DNA from: Primula veris
Lineage: Eukaryota > Streptophyta > Magnoliopsida > Ericales > Primulaceae
Assembly: GCA_963682055.1 (NCBI GenBank)
Contig: OY821750.1
Span: forward strand, 31,194,402 to 31,258,401
Reading direction: 5' to 3'
Length of the DNA stretch: 64,000 nt
The position numbers were made by a program, and so were the translations under genes. The notes under the pieces are model-generated. The model saw nothing but the letters and a program-made list of their open reading frames with translations, searched no databases and had not been told where the DNA came from. Positions 23,875 through 36,779 of the stretch are shown piece by piece. Numbering within the stretch: the stretch's first letter is position 1; every line of letters begins with the position of its first letter.

Positions 23875-24020
23875 CGCTCCTTCGTCCCATGTGTCGCCGG
23901 TCGGTGAAGTAGACCGCGGCTTGTGCCCGTGATCGTGGTCGTATCACGATACGGTGTACACACACATGGTGTTAGGCTATTTTCAAAAGTTGTGTCTTTT
24001 CTTTTACCTCATTTCATTTT
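23875..24020 (+). repeat. G+C-richer remnant sharing the arm of the 11921-14000 element
   Basis: GTGTTAGGCTATTTTCAAAA followed by GTTGTGTCTTTTCTTTT is alignable with the left arm at 11995-12030. Upstream is a G+C-rich block (GTGTCGCCGGTCGGTGAAG). It is likely one end of a related transposon; the partner arm was not located. Confidence 0.35.
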
Positions 24021-25170
24021 CTAAAAATAGCACCATTCACCCATCATCTGCATTACCATATCAGAATTTCTCACTCGCTTTGTAGAAATTTCTTTAGTAT
24101 TCAGCCTTAGAATTAGGTATTTTAATTTTTGTTTTTAAGTAGAGAAACCATCTTCATTTTAAGCAGAGATTGTCGAGCAGTCGACTAGACTATAGTATTT
24201 TATTTTGGTTATGTTTCGAATATTCATGAGACGGTGAAGGTCGCATTTTCTAAAGAGTATGCACTTTCACGAATAAGTATAAGTATACACTTTTGTTTAG
24301 CCTCTGATGGCCTCGTTGAAGGTTTGTCGGATCTCCGTTAGTAACCGACGACCAATGGATAGAGGAGGTGGGAGCAACATCTCATCTAAATTGAAATTAA
24401 TTTGAGAAAGTTGTTATAGATTGTGGTGGGTTTTATTCAAGCAAAAAGATAGACAGACAGTGCAAACTTTTCAAAGAAAATGGTTGGATGGTATTTTTTA
24501 TGAATATAATTTGAATAATAACATTTTTTTTTACGGTCTACCTTAAATTAAAACTATTATAAATAAAAGAGTTACATTTCAGGAGAGTACTTGTATTTAT
24601 TTTTTCCACTTTACGTAGATTTTCTATCATTTTCTTAGATTTTATTTACTCGTTAGTTTTCTCAAATATTATTTGGTTTTATGTTCCGCTCCTATTTACG
24701 TTTGCCATTCGATATTTATATTAGAAGTCTATCTAACCCCTTCTTGTATATATACTGCAATAATTTGGAAAAGAAAATTAAAACATACTCGAAAATATGA
24801 TGGAAAAACATTCGACAAGGTCCACACTTTTCTGGCCAAAAGAGAACCACTTCTAATCTTTACAACATAATTGTTTTTTTTTTTTCTATATACTGGATTT
24901 GCTTAATTAACTCAAACGCATCGACCAAACAAAGTCTCACTCACTCAGTGACTCACACCCTGAATCATGACATTCACTTTTGGAAATAATAAAGTAGAGA
25001 GAATAGTCATGAAATCTAAATAGAGTTAATTTATTTAAGGATTGATTTTATTTTTTTTTGATAAAACTAATTAATTATTGGTCTATTACTCATTAAATAT
25101 AAAAAGACTGTCAATTCTATTTTTCTCATTTATCACTCTCTATAAAAACAAACCCATCTAAATATCTACA
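24021..25170. other. Intergenic DNA, nothing recognised
   Basis: No supported gene. A 65-codon frame at 24673-24870 has no recognisable motif. Confidence 0.4.
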
Positions 25171-25174
25171 ATCT

Positions 25175-25400
25175 AGCACCACCACCGCTCCATTACCACA
25201 TGTTGCCGTCCGCCGCCATCTATCGCCGTCGCATGTCTTCTGTCTCTCACACTCCACTTAACTCCCCCCTCCCTTATATATCTATATCTATATATCTATA
25301 TATATAGATATAATATATCGCGGCGGTGGTGGGGTCTGCAGTGGTAGTCGGCGGTTGTGGGCGTCGATGATGGTCGACGGTTGTGGAGATCTCTTTTTCT
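25175..25400. repeat. G+C-rich island with CCACCGCCG / CGGCGGTGG arms around a TATATC core
   Basis: Pyrimidine-type triplets (ACCACCACCGCTCC, CCGCCGCCATC) lie left of a TATATCTATATC run. Complementary triplets (CGGCGGTGGTGGGG, GTCGGCGGTTGTGG) lie right of it. It could fold back imperfectly. It may be a MITE or a remnant of a 5' exon; neither is proven. Confidence 0.4.
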
Positions 25401-25734
25401 CTCTCTCTTTCTAGTTTCAGATCTGAGAAAAAAAGGGTGGACTAAATTGCAATTTTATATTAGTTTGGTTAATTTACAAACATGATTCAGTAGTTTAGAT
25501 ATAAATACTTTCAGTCCCAAAGTTAGCAAATTGACACACACAAATCGTTATTCGAATAATTTCTAATCAAAGTGATATAAACGACATGTTAAACTATTTT
25601 TGTTAAGCTCATTCTAAAAAAAGTCTATTCAAATGGCCGTAAATAAGCTTTAGTGATCATGAATTATTTTCAAATGTCCATACTTTTTACCAAGACCATA
25701 TACTATTTTTAAAATTACTCAAACCTTTTTAAAA

Positions 25735-26270
25735 CGACTCTGACTGTTTTTTAAATGATTCAACTGTTTTTAGACTAACTCGGACTGTTTTTTAAATGAC
25801 TTAAATTAAATCAGGCTGTTTTTAAAATGACTTAAATTAACCCAGACTGTTTTTTAAATGACTTAAATTAACTAAGACTGTTTTAGAAATGACTTAAATT
25901 AACTCATACTGTTTTGAAAATGACTTAAATTAACTCCGACTGTTTTTAACATGACTCTGACTATTTTTTAAATGACTTAAATTAACTCAGATTGTTTTTA
26001 AAATGATCCAGACTGTTTTTAAAATGACTTCAATTAACTCAGACTGTTTTTAAAATGACTTCAATTAACTCAGACTGTTTTTAAAATGACTTCAATTAAC
26101 TCAGACTATTTTTTAAAATGACTTAAATTAACTCAGACTGTTTTTTTAAATGACTTAAATTAACTCAGACTATTTTTAAAATGACCCAAATTGTATATTT
26201 AATGACTCAGATTGTTTTAAAAATCACTCACACTGTTTTAAATGACTCGGATTTTTTTAAAATCGACCCA
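25735..26270 (+). repeat. 31-32 bp tandem repeat, about 16 units
   Basis: The unit reads TGACTTAAATTAACTCAGAC followed by TGTTTTTAAAA, 31 bp, with length variation in the T and A runs and ACTTCAATT/ACTTAAATT variants. The edges are strongly degenerate and the centre (25980-26150) almost perfect, which suggests that expansion was centred there. Confidence 0.9.
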
Positions 26271-29200
26271 AATGATATTTAATACGACTCAGCCTTTTTA
26301 TTTTAAGTTCATTTGTCTAGTATATTTTGTTGTAGACTATTTTACAAATGTTCTAAATGTTTTCTTAGAGTTTTTGTTTTGTTTTAAAGTTGTTTTTTTC
26401 TCTATTTTTTTTTCACTTTCCCCCTGTTTTTAATCATTTTATAGTGTTTTTAGGATAGTTGGATTTTTTTGATGTTAAAATTTAATTGGAGGTAAAAAGT
26501 TATAGCGGTAGGTTAAATTATGGTATTTAATGTATAAAAATTGCGAATCATATAACATTTTATATTTAGATTTGAACTACAAGTACTGAAATGATAATAC
26601 TTAAAACTACAAGGACGCGATCTGGTGCTCCGCGTGCAGCGCGTATCCGCCATGTGTTGCGCTATGATTGGTTTTTGCTGAAACAGACTGATCATTAATT
26701 AGTTTCAGTTTTTCGGACTGATACTTAATTAAACTGTAGATAAGGTATGTATCCGAAATTTAAAAGGCGTACCAAATGTACTGTTGGAGGAACAAAACAG
26801 TTATTGTCGCTATTTTGAAACAAAACCTGTAATTTACTATTCATATGCAAAACTCACATGAACTTGCTGCTATAAAGCCACTTTTATGTGCTGGGTGATA
26901 GAGCCATAACACCTTTCATGGGTAACTTATGACTATCATCCATTGAATGAGACGAAAGTACATTGTCTATCTTCTGGTAGGTTAAATAACAACAAATGGT
27001 TCAGATATATAGTTACAAAAAATTATTATTACTTTCTCACTTTCAGTTGTAGCATTAAAGTCTTAAGTAATTTTGAAGAAGTAAAAAATATTGCTTTAAA
27101 ATCACTATATGATCATTAGGTAAATCAGGTGATTCACCTTTTAAAGTATACTTTTTGGGAAAATGTTTTTTTTGTAATTTTGCTAGGAAAACAACATTTA
27201 CCGAGTTATTACCGCAAATTCTCTATTAAACTGTTCATTATTTCTCCGGCTCTACTCTCTTCGGTGTCTGCGGATTATTCTTATAGGATGGTGATATGTG
27301 GTTTTAAAGAATAAGCTGCAATATATGCAAGTAACTTATTTTGTTGGTAATAAAAAAGCAATAGCTAAGATAAATATAAACAAATTTGTAATGCTGGAAA
27401 TTCCTGAAAAACCGCAGCAACTCCTTAACACGTTCGATCATTCAATCTCTTCTATCATTTCCTCGATCAGGCTGTGTTTATTTATATGTATAATCTTGAG
27501 GTACTATTGTCGATTCGTCATTCATCCAACCTAGCTAAATTTCCGTAGCATCATAGGAATTTGACAAGAAGATTACGGCTTGGTCATATCAATCATTACT
27601 GATAAAAAATAGTTAAATCATAATATAAATGCATAACATGAATAGCTTATAATTAAATCATAACAAGTTCGGAGTCCCGGCAAACCAATCAAAACTTTTG
27701 ACTTGGTTTGGTGGATTATAAAGCAATCTTAGCAACAATATATAATATAATTAATACTATATGTTTAGCTTTAAACCAACAAACGATCACAAATGAAGAG
27801 CTTTACTCCGTTAATCACTATAAGAAAAAGTTCATTTAACATCATTTTTTTTTTTCCGGTTATGTTGCTAAATTGGTTGTGGCTAAATTTTAGTAACAAT
27901 TTAGCAACAAATTATGTATATTTACAAGTGGTCACGGTGTATTTTTCTTCCTCAACTTATATATATATTTCCCCTTTTATGCTTTTAGCATAATTCTTGC
28001 AAAAAATGTTCAGCTCATGAGTTATGGTTTTTTCAAACAATGATTAGAATTACCAAGTCAACTGTAGAAGCCAAACATTCAAATTCTTTTGGTATCAACT
28101 AGCGATGCTTACCATTATCCGGGCTTCTAGCCTTAGCAACAACAAGCATATATACTTAAAGCCAGCTCTTTAAATTTAAAGAAAAGTACTGTTATGATCT
28201 ATCATCATGCATTGCTGTTGGAATTGTCACACATCGTTTAGTCATTGATAAAGTCAATGATTAACATATGTCACTCTCTTTCTTTACTAAAAATGTCGCG
28301 TAATGATAAAGATGGATACCACTTCTACAATTGCACATTATATACATTGTTTCTACAACTGATCTGATATGATGTCTGAAGTATTATGATGCGATATAAT
28401 TGTTCGAATGTGAGTAAAATAACAGTTACTTTTAAGTTATGTCGTATTCTTTCTAGAACAAATTGGCCATACAGTCATGTTGGTAAAGTGACTTCATATC
28501 AAATTTTATTAAGATATGCAACATAAGTTTTGTTGCAAATACCGCCAAAATGTGACGACACAAAACGGATCTTATCTTCATACAGCCAAGAACTAAAAGA
28601 AAGGGCTGTCGTTTGTTATTCACATGAATGGAAGATTATGTAAATGCATCCAAATGAGAAAAGTTATGTGCAACTATATGGGTAACCATAATTGAAATGG
28701 AGGAAAGCTAAAAAAAATTGTAGTCTGTTGCAAAAAGAAATGGAGGACAACGTATCACCACCCGTGACGGAATCAGGATGGTGAAATAGGAAAAATGATA
28801 TTCTATTTTTTCATAAAAAATTTCAAAATGGAAGGAATTGTAGTCCGCGACTGTCCTTACCTATTTATTTCTCTGGTCAGCACAACACATTGTATTCATG
28901 GTTACTTTTTTTTAATGCAATGTGTTCTTAATAATCCAATCAGGCATGTGTGTTGAATTCCTGAAAAAACTATTGAACCATGAACCATGCTTACTTACGG
29001 ACTTTTAACACCTTCACTGCCCGTAACAGGGTAAAGCGCCGTTGTTATATAGAGAAAATCACCAAGTCTTGCATAAACTCACAATTTCTTAATTTTGTAC
29101 AAACTGTCATACTCACCTACGGAGACGATTAGTGAAAACAATCGTTTCATTGCGCCTGTGTATGAAGATCGCCAAATCTTACCTCATACATTTGATTTGT

Positions 29201-30045
29201 CAAGGTTTCATTATTTATGGTTACTAAGAATATAAAACCTGAAAACATTGCAGTTTACCAAGTTGGCTTTGAGATTATGGATAGGGCAATGACTTAACAT
29301 CCAATGCCCGAGTCCGTATTAGTGATACAAAAATAAGGTGAATAATTAATATTTTACTCAGCATAACGATTTTCAAGAATCGTAAAGGGTCTCGGATTTG
29401 GTTTAAGTCACATAGCTAACCGTGTGAGGACTAATAAAAAGGCACTCCATTAAATGGATGATTTCTATGAAGTTTAAAAGTTGAAAGAATTAACCAGCTA
29501 AAATACTAAACGATTTAACACTAAATTCTTCTCATAGACATGGATATGACTGGTATGTACTATATATGTTATCATTCACATGATTTTGCCATGAACGTGC
29601 TTAATTATTTTGCACATTATGATGGACCATGGGGGTTGATTTCTTACTAAACTTAGCTGGCAATAACCTACTAAAGGTCGTATTTTCCCCTAAAGAAACG
29701 AATTATATATGATTAATGACGTAGTTGATCGATCTTGTCAACTCATTTTCATCTACACACTCAGAGATATCTTTAATTATAAACATCAATAACAGCATTA
29801 TAAGATTTCACGATAACCACTACTCAACTAATTTGGTGCCTCTCCTAGTGCACGATTGAGGTCACATCGGATTTTAGTGTCGCTTACCACTACCTCTCCG
29901 TTCAATAAAAGGTCAAAATGTAATCGAGTATTCATATTTTAATACAAATATCAACTTATCAAGTTGACAAACCATTAAAACTTGAATTTCACAAGTTCCT
30001 CAGGCTTTAGAAAGCAAGTACTTACACAATCTCATAGTCAACTAA
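26271..30045. other. Long intergenic stretch with minor transposon traces
   Basis: CACTATAAGAAAAAG at 27816 with nearby TTGCTAAATT/TTTAGCAACAA motifs resembles a CACTA terminus with subterminal motifs. GTGACGGAATCAGGATGG near 28763 resembles the left end of the MITE at 9851. No protein or RNA gene is supported in the rest. Confidence 0.4.
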
Positions 30046-30050
30046 TAAAA

Positions 30051-30340
30051 TGTGACGACCCAGATTTTCAAGTAGGGAAATTTTGTGGTGCGATGTTGTG
30101 CGTCAGTTTCACATAGCCCAGATATGAGAGTACTCGTATGCTATATGAGCTTAAAGATCCATTTCCTATCAACAAAGCCTTTTAAAGCCGTGCGGCACAA
30201 TAGCGAGAACGGAACTCCACAGTTAAGCGTGCTTAACTTGGAGTAGTATCAGGATGAGTGATCCCCTTGGAAAGTTGTGCCAAAGCGGACAATTGTTGAT
30301 ACGGGCGTAACGGTTCGGCCTGTGGGGCCGGGTCGTTACA
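30051..30340 (+). mobile_element. Solo LTR of a Cassandra-type (5S-carrying) TRIM retrotransposon
   Basis: The 290 bp segment starts TGTGACGACCC and ends GGGTCGTTACA (imperfect terminal inverted repeats, TG...CA). It is flanked by the 5 bp direct repeat TAAAA (30046-30050 and 30341-30345). Inside, 30190-30282 resembles plant 5S rRNA, including GAACTCCACAGTTAAGCGTG and AGTAGTATCAGGATGAGTGA. Cassandra elements are the known short non-coding retrotransposons whose LTRs carry 5S rRNA sequence. No second LTR or internal domain is present, so this is a solo LTR left by LTR-LTR recombination. Confidence 0.88.
30210..30282 (+). promoter_or_regulatory. 5S rRNA-like RNA polymerase III internal control region in the Cassandra LTR
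   Basis: The A-box-like AGTTAAGCGTGCTT (30221-30234), the intermediate element and C-box-like AGGATGAGTGATCCCCTTGG (30251-30270) are in 5S order and spacing. Compared with the 5S consensus I know, the C-box has a few substitutions (GAGTGATCCCCTTGG for GGGTGACCTCCTGGG), so activity is uncertain. It is too diverged to be a functional 5S rRNA gene. Confidence 0.7.
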
Positions 30341-30499
30341 TAAAATGTTTACTCATTTGGATAAAAGACTCATGAGATATCTGAAGTTACATAAAATAGT
30401 CAAATAATTATCATTTTTATTAAATGATGGGGCGGGTTTAGATCTGCCAAGAAAGGAAAAACAATTAAATTTAAACACCAATCATTGATAAATATATTG

Positions 30500-30960
30500 G
30501 ACTCCACAAGGTAAAAAAAAGGTATCCAAATCTTTTATTCGCTATTATCTATCAATTTTCGTGTCATATTGCTTATTTTATCCAAAAAAAATTCTTAAAA
30601 ACATGAAAAAAATTGTACAATTACTATAATACATGTATCAATGCATTCCAATAATTGTTTTTAAAAGAAAATCCACACGCAATTTATTTTGGAATAAATG
30701 TATAAATTAGTGTAAGTTAAACATTAAATCTTAGAAAAATTATCTAAAACAATATTATGTCCAAATGTTTTAAAATTTGAATACAATATAATATGAAAGG
30801 TTATAAATTTGCGGAAAAAGTTATAAAAATTTAAAAATTGAATGGAAATAAGTAAAAGGGCACGGAATAAGATAAAAGATTTGGACTGAAAAGAACAAAT
30901 TAGGAAGCACTATATTATTTTTTGTAAGCTTTTGAAATGATTATAATAGGAAACACCCGT
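30500..30960 (+). repeat. Dispersed repeat family B, copy 1
   Basis: It aligns over about 450 bp in the same orientation with 45440-45890. Shared blocks include ATTGCTTATTTTATCCAAAA, TGTACAATTACTATAA, GGAATAAATGTATAAATTAG and CATTAAATCTTAGAAAA. It is non-coding, with no termini identified. Confidence 0.7.
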
Positions 30961-31199
30961 ATTGTTTTATGCAAAGGGGTATGGAAATAGAAATATAATA
31001 GGAGGTGACAGTTACATAGAAATGAAGCATGTATGTACTATATTTTGTATTTTCATGAGTAAATTACTTGTAATGTCACATGCCCGACACGATTGGAAAG
31101 GGTTTGCCCATTTCATTTAACCCACAAACTTCTGTTCCTAGCCTTTACAATTAGTTTATACTTCCTATCTTTCTAAACAAATGTTACTTACGAAAATAC

Positions 31200-31995
31200 G
31201 TAAAATTTTAATTATCAAAATTTTCATATCAAAATTTTCGAAATGAAAAAATTGAAAATTCTATCATATAGCTCTAATCATGAACTATGTAATTAAGTTT
31301 TGAAAATATTTTTTTCGGCACATATCAAAATTTTCGAAATGAAAAAATTGAAAATTCTATCATATAGCTCTAATCATGAACTATTTGATTAAGTTTTGAA
31401 AATATTTTTTTCGGCACATATCAAAATTTTCGAAATGAAAAAATTAAAAATTTTATCATATAACTCTAATCATGAACTATGTAATTAAGTTTTGAAAATA
31501 TTATTTTCGGCACATATCAAAATTTTCGAAATGAAAAAATTAAAAATTCTATCATATAGCTCTAATTATAAACTATGTGATTAACTTTTAAAAATATTTT
31601 TTTCGGCACATATCAAAATTTTTGAAATGAAAAAATTGAAAATTCTATTTTATAGCTCTAATCATTAACTATGTAATTAACTTTTGAATATACTTTTTTC
31701 GGCACATATCAAAATTTTTGAAATGAAAAAACTGAAAATTCTATCATATAGCTCTAATCATGAACTATGTAATTAAGTTTTGAAAATATTTTTTTCGGCA
31801 CATATCAAAATTTTCGAAATGAAAAAAATTGAAAATTCTATCATATAGCTCTAATCATAAACTATCTGATTAATTTTTGAAAATATTTTTTTCGGCAAAT
31901 ATCAAAATTTTCGAAATGAAAAAATTAAAAATTCTATCATATAGCTCTAATCATGAACTATGTGATTAACTTTTAAAAATATTTTTTTCGGCAAT
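31200..31995 (+). repeat. 96 bp tandem repeat, about 8 units
   Basis: The marker CGGCACATATCAAAATTTT recurs at 31316, 31412 and so on, period 96 bp. Each unit contains CGAAATGAAAAAATTGAAAA, TCTATCATATAGCTCTAATC and ATGAACTATGTAATTAAG. The last unit ends at CGGCAATGTAGATATG. The first unit is partial. Units are about 90% alike. Confidence 0.95.
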
Positions 31996-32185
31996 GTAGA
32001 TATGAAAAAACTGTCGGTCAAAGTTACACGTATTTTTGCATGAGATATTTGTTTAGAGACGAAGAAAGTACTTTATAGCGATGAATTAGCTTCATACCAC
32101 AATTTTTTATTTTTTTTTATTTTATATCTTTAAAATAAATTGTAATGAACTTCTTTATTTTTAATTCACCTCCAAGCCCTATGAA

Positions 32186-32373
32186 CATTACAAAAAAATA
32201 TTCAAATAGCGACGGGATTAGTGACGGTATTTTTTGTTATGAGCTTATTAGCGACGGTTTTTGTGACGACTTTGTGATAGTCAATTTGCGACAGATTTGT
32301 GACAGCTTTTTAAATTAGCGACATGTTTGTGACAGCTTTTGACTCTCACTAAATCAAACATTATTTTGTAGTG
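32186..32373 (+). mobile_element. CACTA-type MITE, copy 2, with TSD GAA
   Basis: It starts CATTACAAAAAAATATTC, AAATAGCGACGGG and ends AACATTATTTTGTAGTG. The inverted ends read CACTACAAAATAAT and CATTACAAAAAAAT. GAA flanks both sides (32183-32185 and 32374-32376), the 3 bp TSD expected for CACTA elements. The interior has repeated GCGACGG and TTTGTGACAG motifs. It is 188 bp and non-coding. Confidence 0.85.
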
Positions 32374-33364
32374 GAAATTTGTAAGCTTCCGAAAGATGAA
32401 AAATATTTTTCGATATTACTACCACATTGTTCGTTCAGTTGTTGGTACTGGACCTACTAGCCAAACTGAAACAACGTACGGGTGCAATTCATAATACTAA
32501 TCTAACAGTTTGTTATCAAATTTTACACTTATACACAATACTAAGAGTTTATAATCAACATTACACTTACATTCCTGGAGTTTTAAAGCAGTGTTTTAGA
32601 TAGCGAAATCTCAACTAAAACGTTTTTTGCAATAGCTACACTAAAAGGGTAAAAAAACGTAAGTAAAAGTGTAAGCTTCTAGCGCCCTTAAAGCCGAAAA
32701 TCGAGCTTTTTAAGCTTTGAATCGAATCAATTCACTGACAGTTAGGATGAAGCCAAGTCATGAAATTAAATTGTAAGAGTTATATTAGCTGTATTTTCTT
32801 TCTTCATTTGGGAGAAGCCCTTGTTTTCACTCACGTTATAATTCGATTTTTCGATCACTTCATTTTTCTCTCATTAGAAGCTATGTTTGTTTATTCTTCC
32901 ATCTCACTACTCCATCTAATGTCTTTTTCCTTTCAACTTAAGTAGGAAAATAAGTATGATTGTATATATATCACTACCAAACTACGAGCGACGATCTAAC
33001 AGTCACCATCGCCACCCATATGTACTGTAAATGTAAAGATCCTATACCCATAACCGGGCGTGATGAACCCTAGGGCGGGGCTTGTTCATGGTCATTGATC
33101 GGTCATGTATGTTTGCACTGTTTTTTGGACCCAAGTTATTATACTTTGGGCTGAGATTTTGGGTATGTACTTTGCATTTGAGATACGATATATAGGCCCG
33201 TAAAAGATCTATTTGCATTAATAAATCGATAAAACTCCCAACTTTAATTTCTTTTTTTTCTTCTTCTTCTTCTTATTTTCCCAACTTTAGTTGAATGGAA
33301 GTCTATTGATCAATTATTAACCTTTCAGATAAGGTTACTGTCTTCCATGTCATCATTTTTTGTA
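32374..33364. other. Intergenic DNA, nothing recognised
   Basis: No supported gene. A 61-codon frame (32760-32945) lacks motifs. Confidence 0.4.
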
Positions 33365-33698
33365 CAACAAACATTGTCTACTTCAGATGATTTGAATCTT
33401 TTCAACAAGCCAATAAAATAACAATGTATGTCGGTTTTTGTCGCTATGCCGTCTCCTATTAAGACGTTGAGAAGCAAAATCTACATTACAAGAAAATAAC
33501 ATAATAGCAACAAACATTGTCTACTTCAGATGATTTGAATGTTTTCAACAAGCCAATAAAATAACTATAAAAAAATTTCCAATAGAAAACGGCCAAATTT
33601 GTGGCTAAATAACAATGTATGTCAGTTTTTGTCGCTATGTCGTCTCCTATTAAGGCGTTGAGAATCAAAATCTACATTACAAGAAAATAACATAATAG
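33365..33698 (+). repeat. Tandem duplication, 143 bp + 191 bp
   Basis: Copy 1 (33365-33507) and copy 2 (33508-33698) begin CAACAAACATTGTCTACTTC and end ACAAGAAAATAACATAATAG. Copy 2 has an extra 48 bp between two AATAAC strings (TATAAAAAAATTTCC onward), which copy 1 appears to have lost by recombination between the short direct repeats. The ACATTACAAGAAAA string and TAGCAACAA motifs resemble a CACTA-like terminus. Confidence 0.85.
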
Positions 33699-36369
33699 CA
33701 ACAAATGATATGTTATTACACGGTTTATTGCAGAAAATTTAGCATGTAACAGACTACCGGTTGGTTATCAACACTTAGCAACAGTTTCTGTTTCTGTTGC
33801 TATACTGTTGCTAAATTTCTACAACAAACCGCATAGTATCAGATCACTCGTTACTAAATTGTTGTTATCTGCGTATTTTTTTTTAATGCTGTCATTATTT
33901 CCATCTCCGATTTTTATTTTTATTTTTATTTTTAAGGATGTAATCATTATTAGAAGGAGTGATTGGTGCAAGGCTGTATCCTATAATAAGCCGAGGAACA
34001 AGAAACAATAACGTCCCTATTAAATCATGTATTAACGTACTTCTTTTACATTTCAAGCTTTAGAGGCTAGCTTTACCTACACATGTAGTATGTTTTTATA
34101 TTCTTTGTGTAAACCAAGTACATTTTAGTTTGTGGTTGTAACCAAAATTGTTTTTGAGAGGGGACCAACCTAAACAAACCTAGCAGGCTAAATGAAAAGT
34201 CCCACCAAAAAAAAAAAAGATAACCACCTATGATTTCAATGATACACTTAGATTTGGCATCTTGGAAATCCGAGTAGAGAAAATGATGAAAAAATATATA
34301 TGAGTGATACTTAATTATTGAAAGATAGATATGTCAAAATAATTTTAAAGATTAATTAGTACAGATGCTATATGATTCTACTAAATGATGTTACATGTAC
34401 ATTTTTACTATTAAATGTCAACTTTGATGCTACATTATATGTACCAAATTATAATGGAAATTTAAAAATTCGAGTTTTTAAAAATTAAGTACGTTTTTAT
34501 CTAGTAATCAACGATTCTCCCATCCGATAAAGGTATAGTCTGCATAAATAAGTGAAGGCCCTAATTAATGAAATTAAGTTCTTAGTTTAGTAGAATTGGC
34601 AACTACTTGAAATTGATTTTCTGATAATAATAATTCGAGTTTCAAAATCATAGTACCTCAATTTACAAATGTTGTCAAGTTTCCAACAGTATATGTACAA
34701 TCACTAGGGTTAGTGTGGACACCTAGCTACATAACTGTCACATGGCACACCATATAGAGAGGAACTTGTAGTACCACATACAAGTTTTTCTTAAATTTCC
34801 ATATTTATGGGTTCTATAATACTGTCTGTTTAAATTTTAATAAGTCTAGCAAGTTCTTGACTAATGACTATTAGCTATGAGTATAATTTAGATGTCGTAA
34901 ATGTCGTTAACCGAAACGTGCATGATCGAGCAGACTTGGAAGAACAAACCATAGAAACATGCGAGATGAACAGATCTAAGACAAGATTTGAGTGGCTTAT
35001 TTATGTCATTTTCATATTTTTCATCAGAGTGTTTGGGTTTTAATTAGGATCGATCGCGCCTATATCATGTTAATCTTATTTTTCTCAATAAACATGAGAA
35101 GTTTGAGGAGAATATGTATCACTTCCCAATTCCGATACACCCAAGAAAGTGCTATAGCCAGCATCATAGTACTAGACATAAATCCCCCTAAATTAATTTC
35201 TTTAGCTTGTATATATATAACAAAGAAAAGAGGAAAGTCCGTGAAACAATATAAATCCCTGAAGCAAATAAATCTAAAACCCTAGTCGTTTGGTGGAAAG
35301 CAAGTAGGGGTTTACTTAGAGAGGGAAAAAAGTGCAAGAAATGAATAAAAAAAGTAAATAAAATTTATTGCAATCGGTATGAAACGGCCTTAAAACCGTA
35401 GCCAAAGTACAACAAGAAAATGAAGAATACAAGAAGGAAAAACAGAACCCATGTGTTGGAGCTTGATTCAAAGAGAACCAATATGCAATAATGTTTCATA
35501 TTATGAACCGCTGCTACTCCGAAACCTGGTGCAAGTTTTGTAATAGAGTCCTAATTACCCGGTAATTTTACACTAGCTAGAATGTAGGAATGGCATATGT
35601 CCCTATGTAAATCCGTCACTAAAAGCAAGCGGTGAAGAATTACAGGCATAATTGAAACTTATTTCAAAAGATATAGCTCTAAGCTCCCTCAAGTGACGAT
35701 TTCTAGGAAAACATTTACGCTAAAACGAGCATGCGTGTACACCATTACGTTTGAATTCTCGATTTACATTTATCTTTAAGTCATCTTTCTAGATTCTATA
35801 TGTTACTCCATTTCTATATATCTTTCTAGTTATCTGTAGAGTTATATTAAAAATACTACTAACATTAATGGTTAATTAGTGGGTGGGAACTATTTAAGAG
35901 CAATGATTAGGCATCATCATCTCAATTGCTAACTTTAACCTATATGGTCCAACTTTAAAAGAAAAGAGGGGACACGTCAAAACAAAGCACGCGTTAAAGT
36001 AAGGATAGCTCTAAAAGGAAGCATTATGGGGATTGGGATCTTGTTTTAATTAAATGCTCAAATATTAGTTTAGTTATTAATTGTTTTGACAACAACAAGA
36101 GAAGACTATACAAGTTTCCATATTGAATATGGGAAAATGGAACAATGTGCCCTGATAGTACGTTTAGATCTACTAGTATTATATCTTTCCTAGTATTCCT
36201 TATAATTTCTTATAAGAATAAAATACATAGATAATGGTAAGGTACATTTTTTAACGGGGGAATTCCCGATAAGTGTCTATTCTCCTACATACATTCATAA
36301 GTTCATATTCGTTTTACATATTATTTTTTAATTGTTTACTTTATTTAACAAAACGATATATATTTTATC
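33699..36369. other. Intergenic DNA, nothing recognised
   Basis: Subterminal-like TTGCTAAATT/TAGCAACA motifs persist to about 33850. Beyond that no gene, RNA or element is supported. A 97-codon frame (34992-35285) has no recognisable motif. Confidence 0.4.
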
Positions 36370-36690
36370 TATATGTAAATCCCAAAAAAATATGTTTAAA
36401 ACCAAAAAAATCACAAAATTTATTAAAAACAAAAAACAAAAAATGCATTTTTTTGAAAAAAAATCATGAAAAAAATCAGAAAAAATGTATTTTTTCAAAA
36501 AAAAATCACAAAAATTGTATTTTTTTCAAAAAATTCACACAAAAAAAAATTAAAATGAAAGAATTATTAAAAAATGTATTTTTCTAAAAAACATCACAAA
36601 AAATCATTAAAAAAAGATAAAATCATAAAAAAAATGTGTTTTTATAAAAAAAACTTACAGAAAATATAAAAAATGTTTTTTTTTCTAAAG
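36370..36690 (+). repeat. A-rich degenerate repeat
   Basis: Phrases of the type TGTATTTTTTTCAAAAAAAA followed by TCACAAAAA recur every 40-60 bp. The open frame across it exists only because lysine codons are rich in A. Confidence 0.6.
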
Positions 36691-36779
36691 ACCCCACTTT
36701 TTACATCGGAAAATTTGTTTTTCACCAAAAAGTGGTATTTTCACCGTTTTTTTCATCAAAAAGTGGTCTTTTCATCTAA

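Noticed and set aside
30190..30282. Functional 5S rRNA gene
   Set aside because: Only the internal control region is conserved. The 5' third and terminator are not 5S-like, and the sequence sits inside an LTR with TSD.
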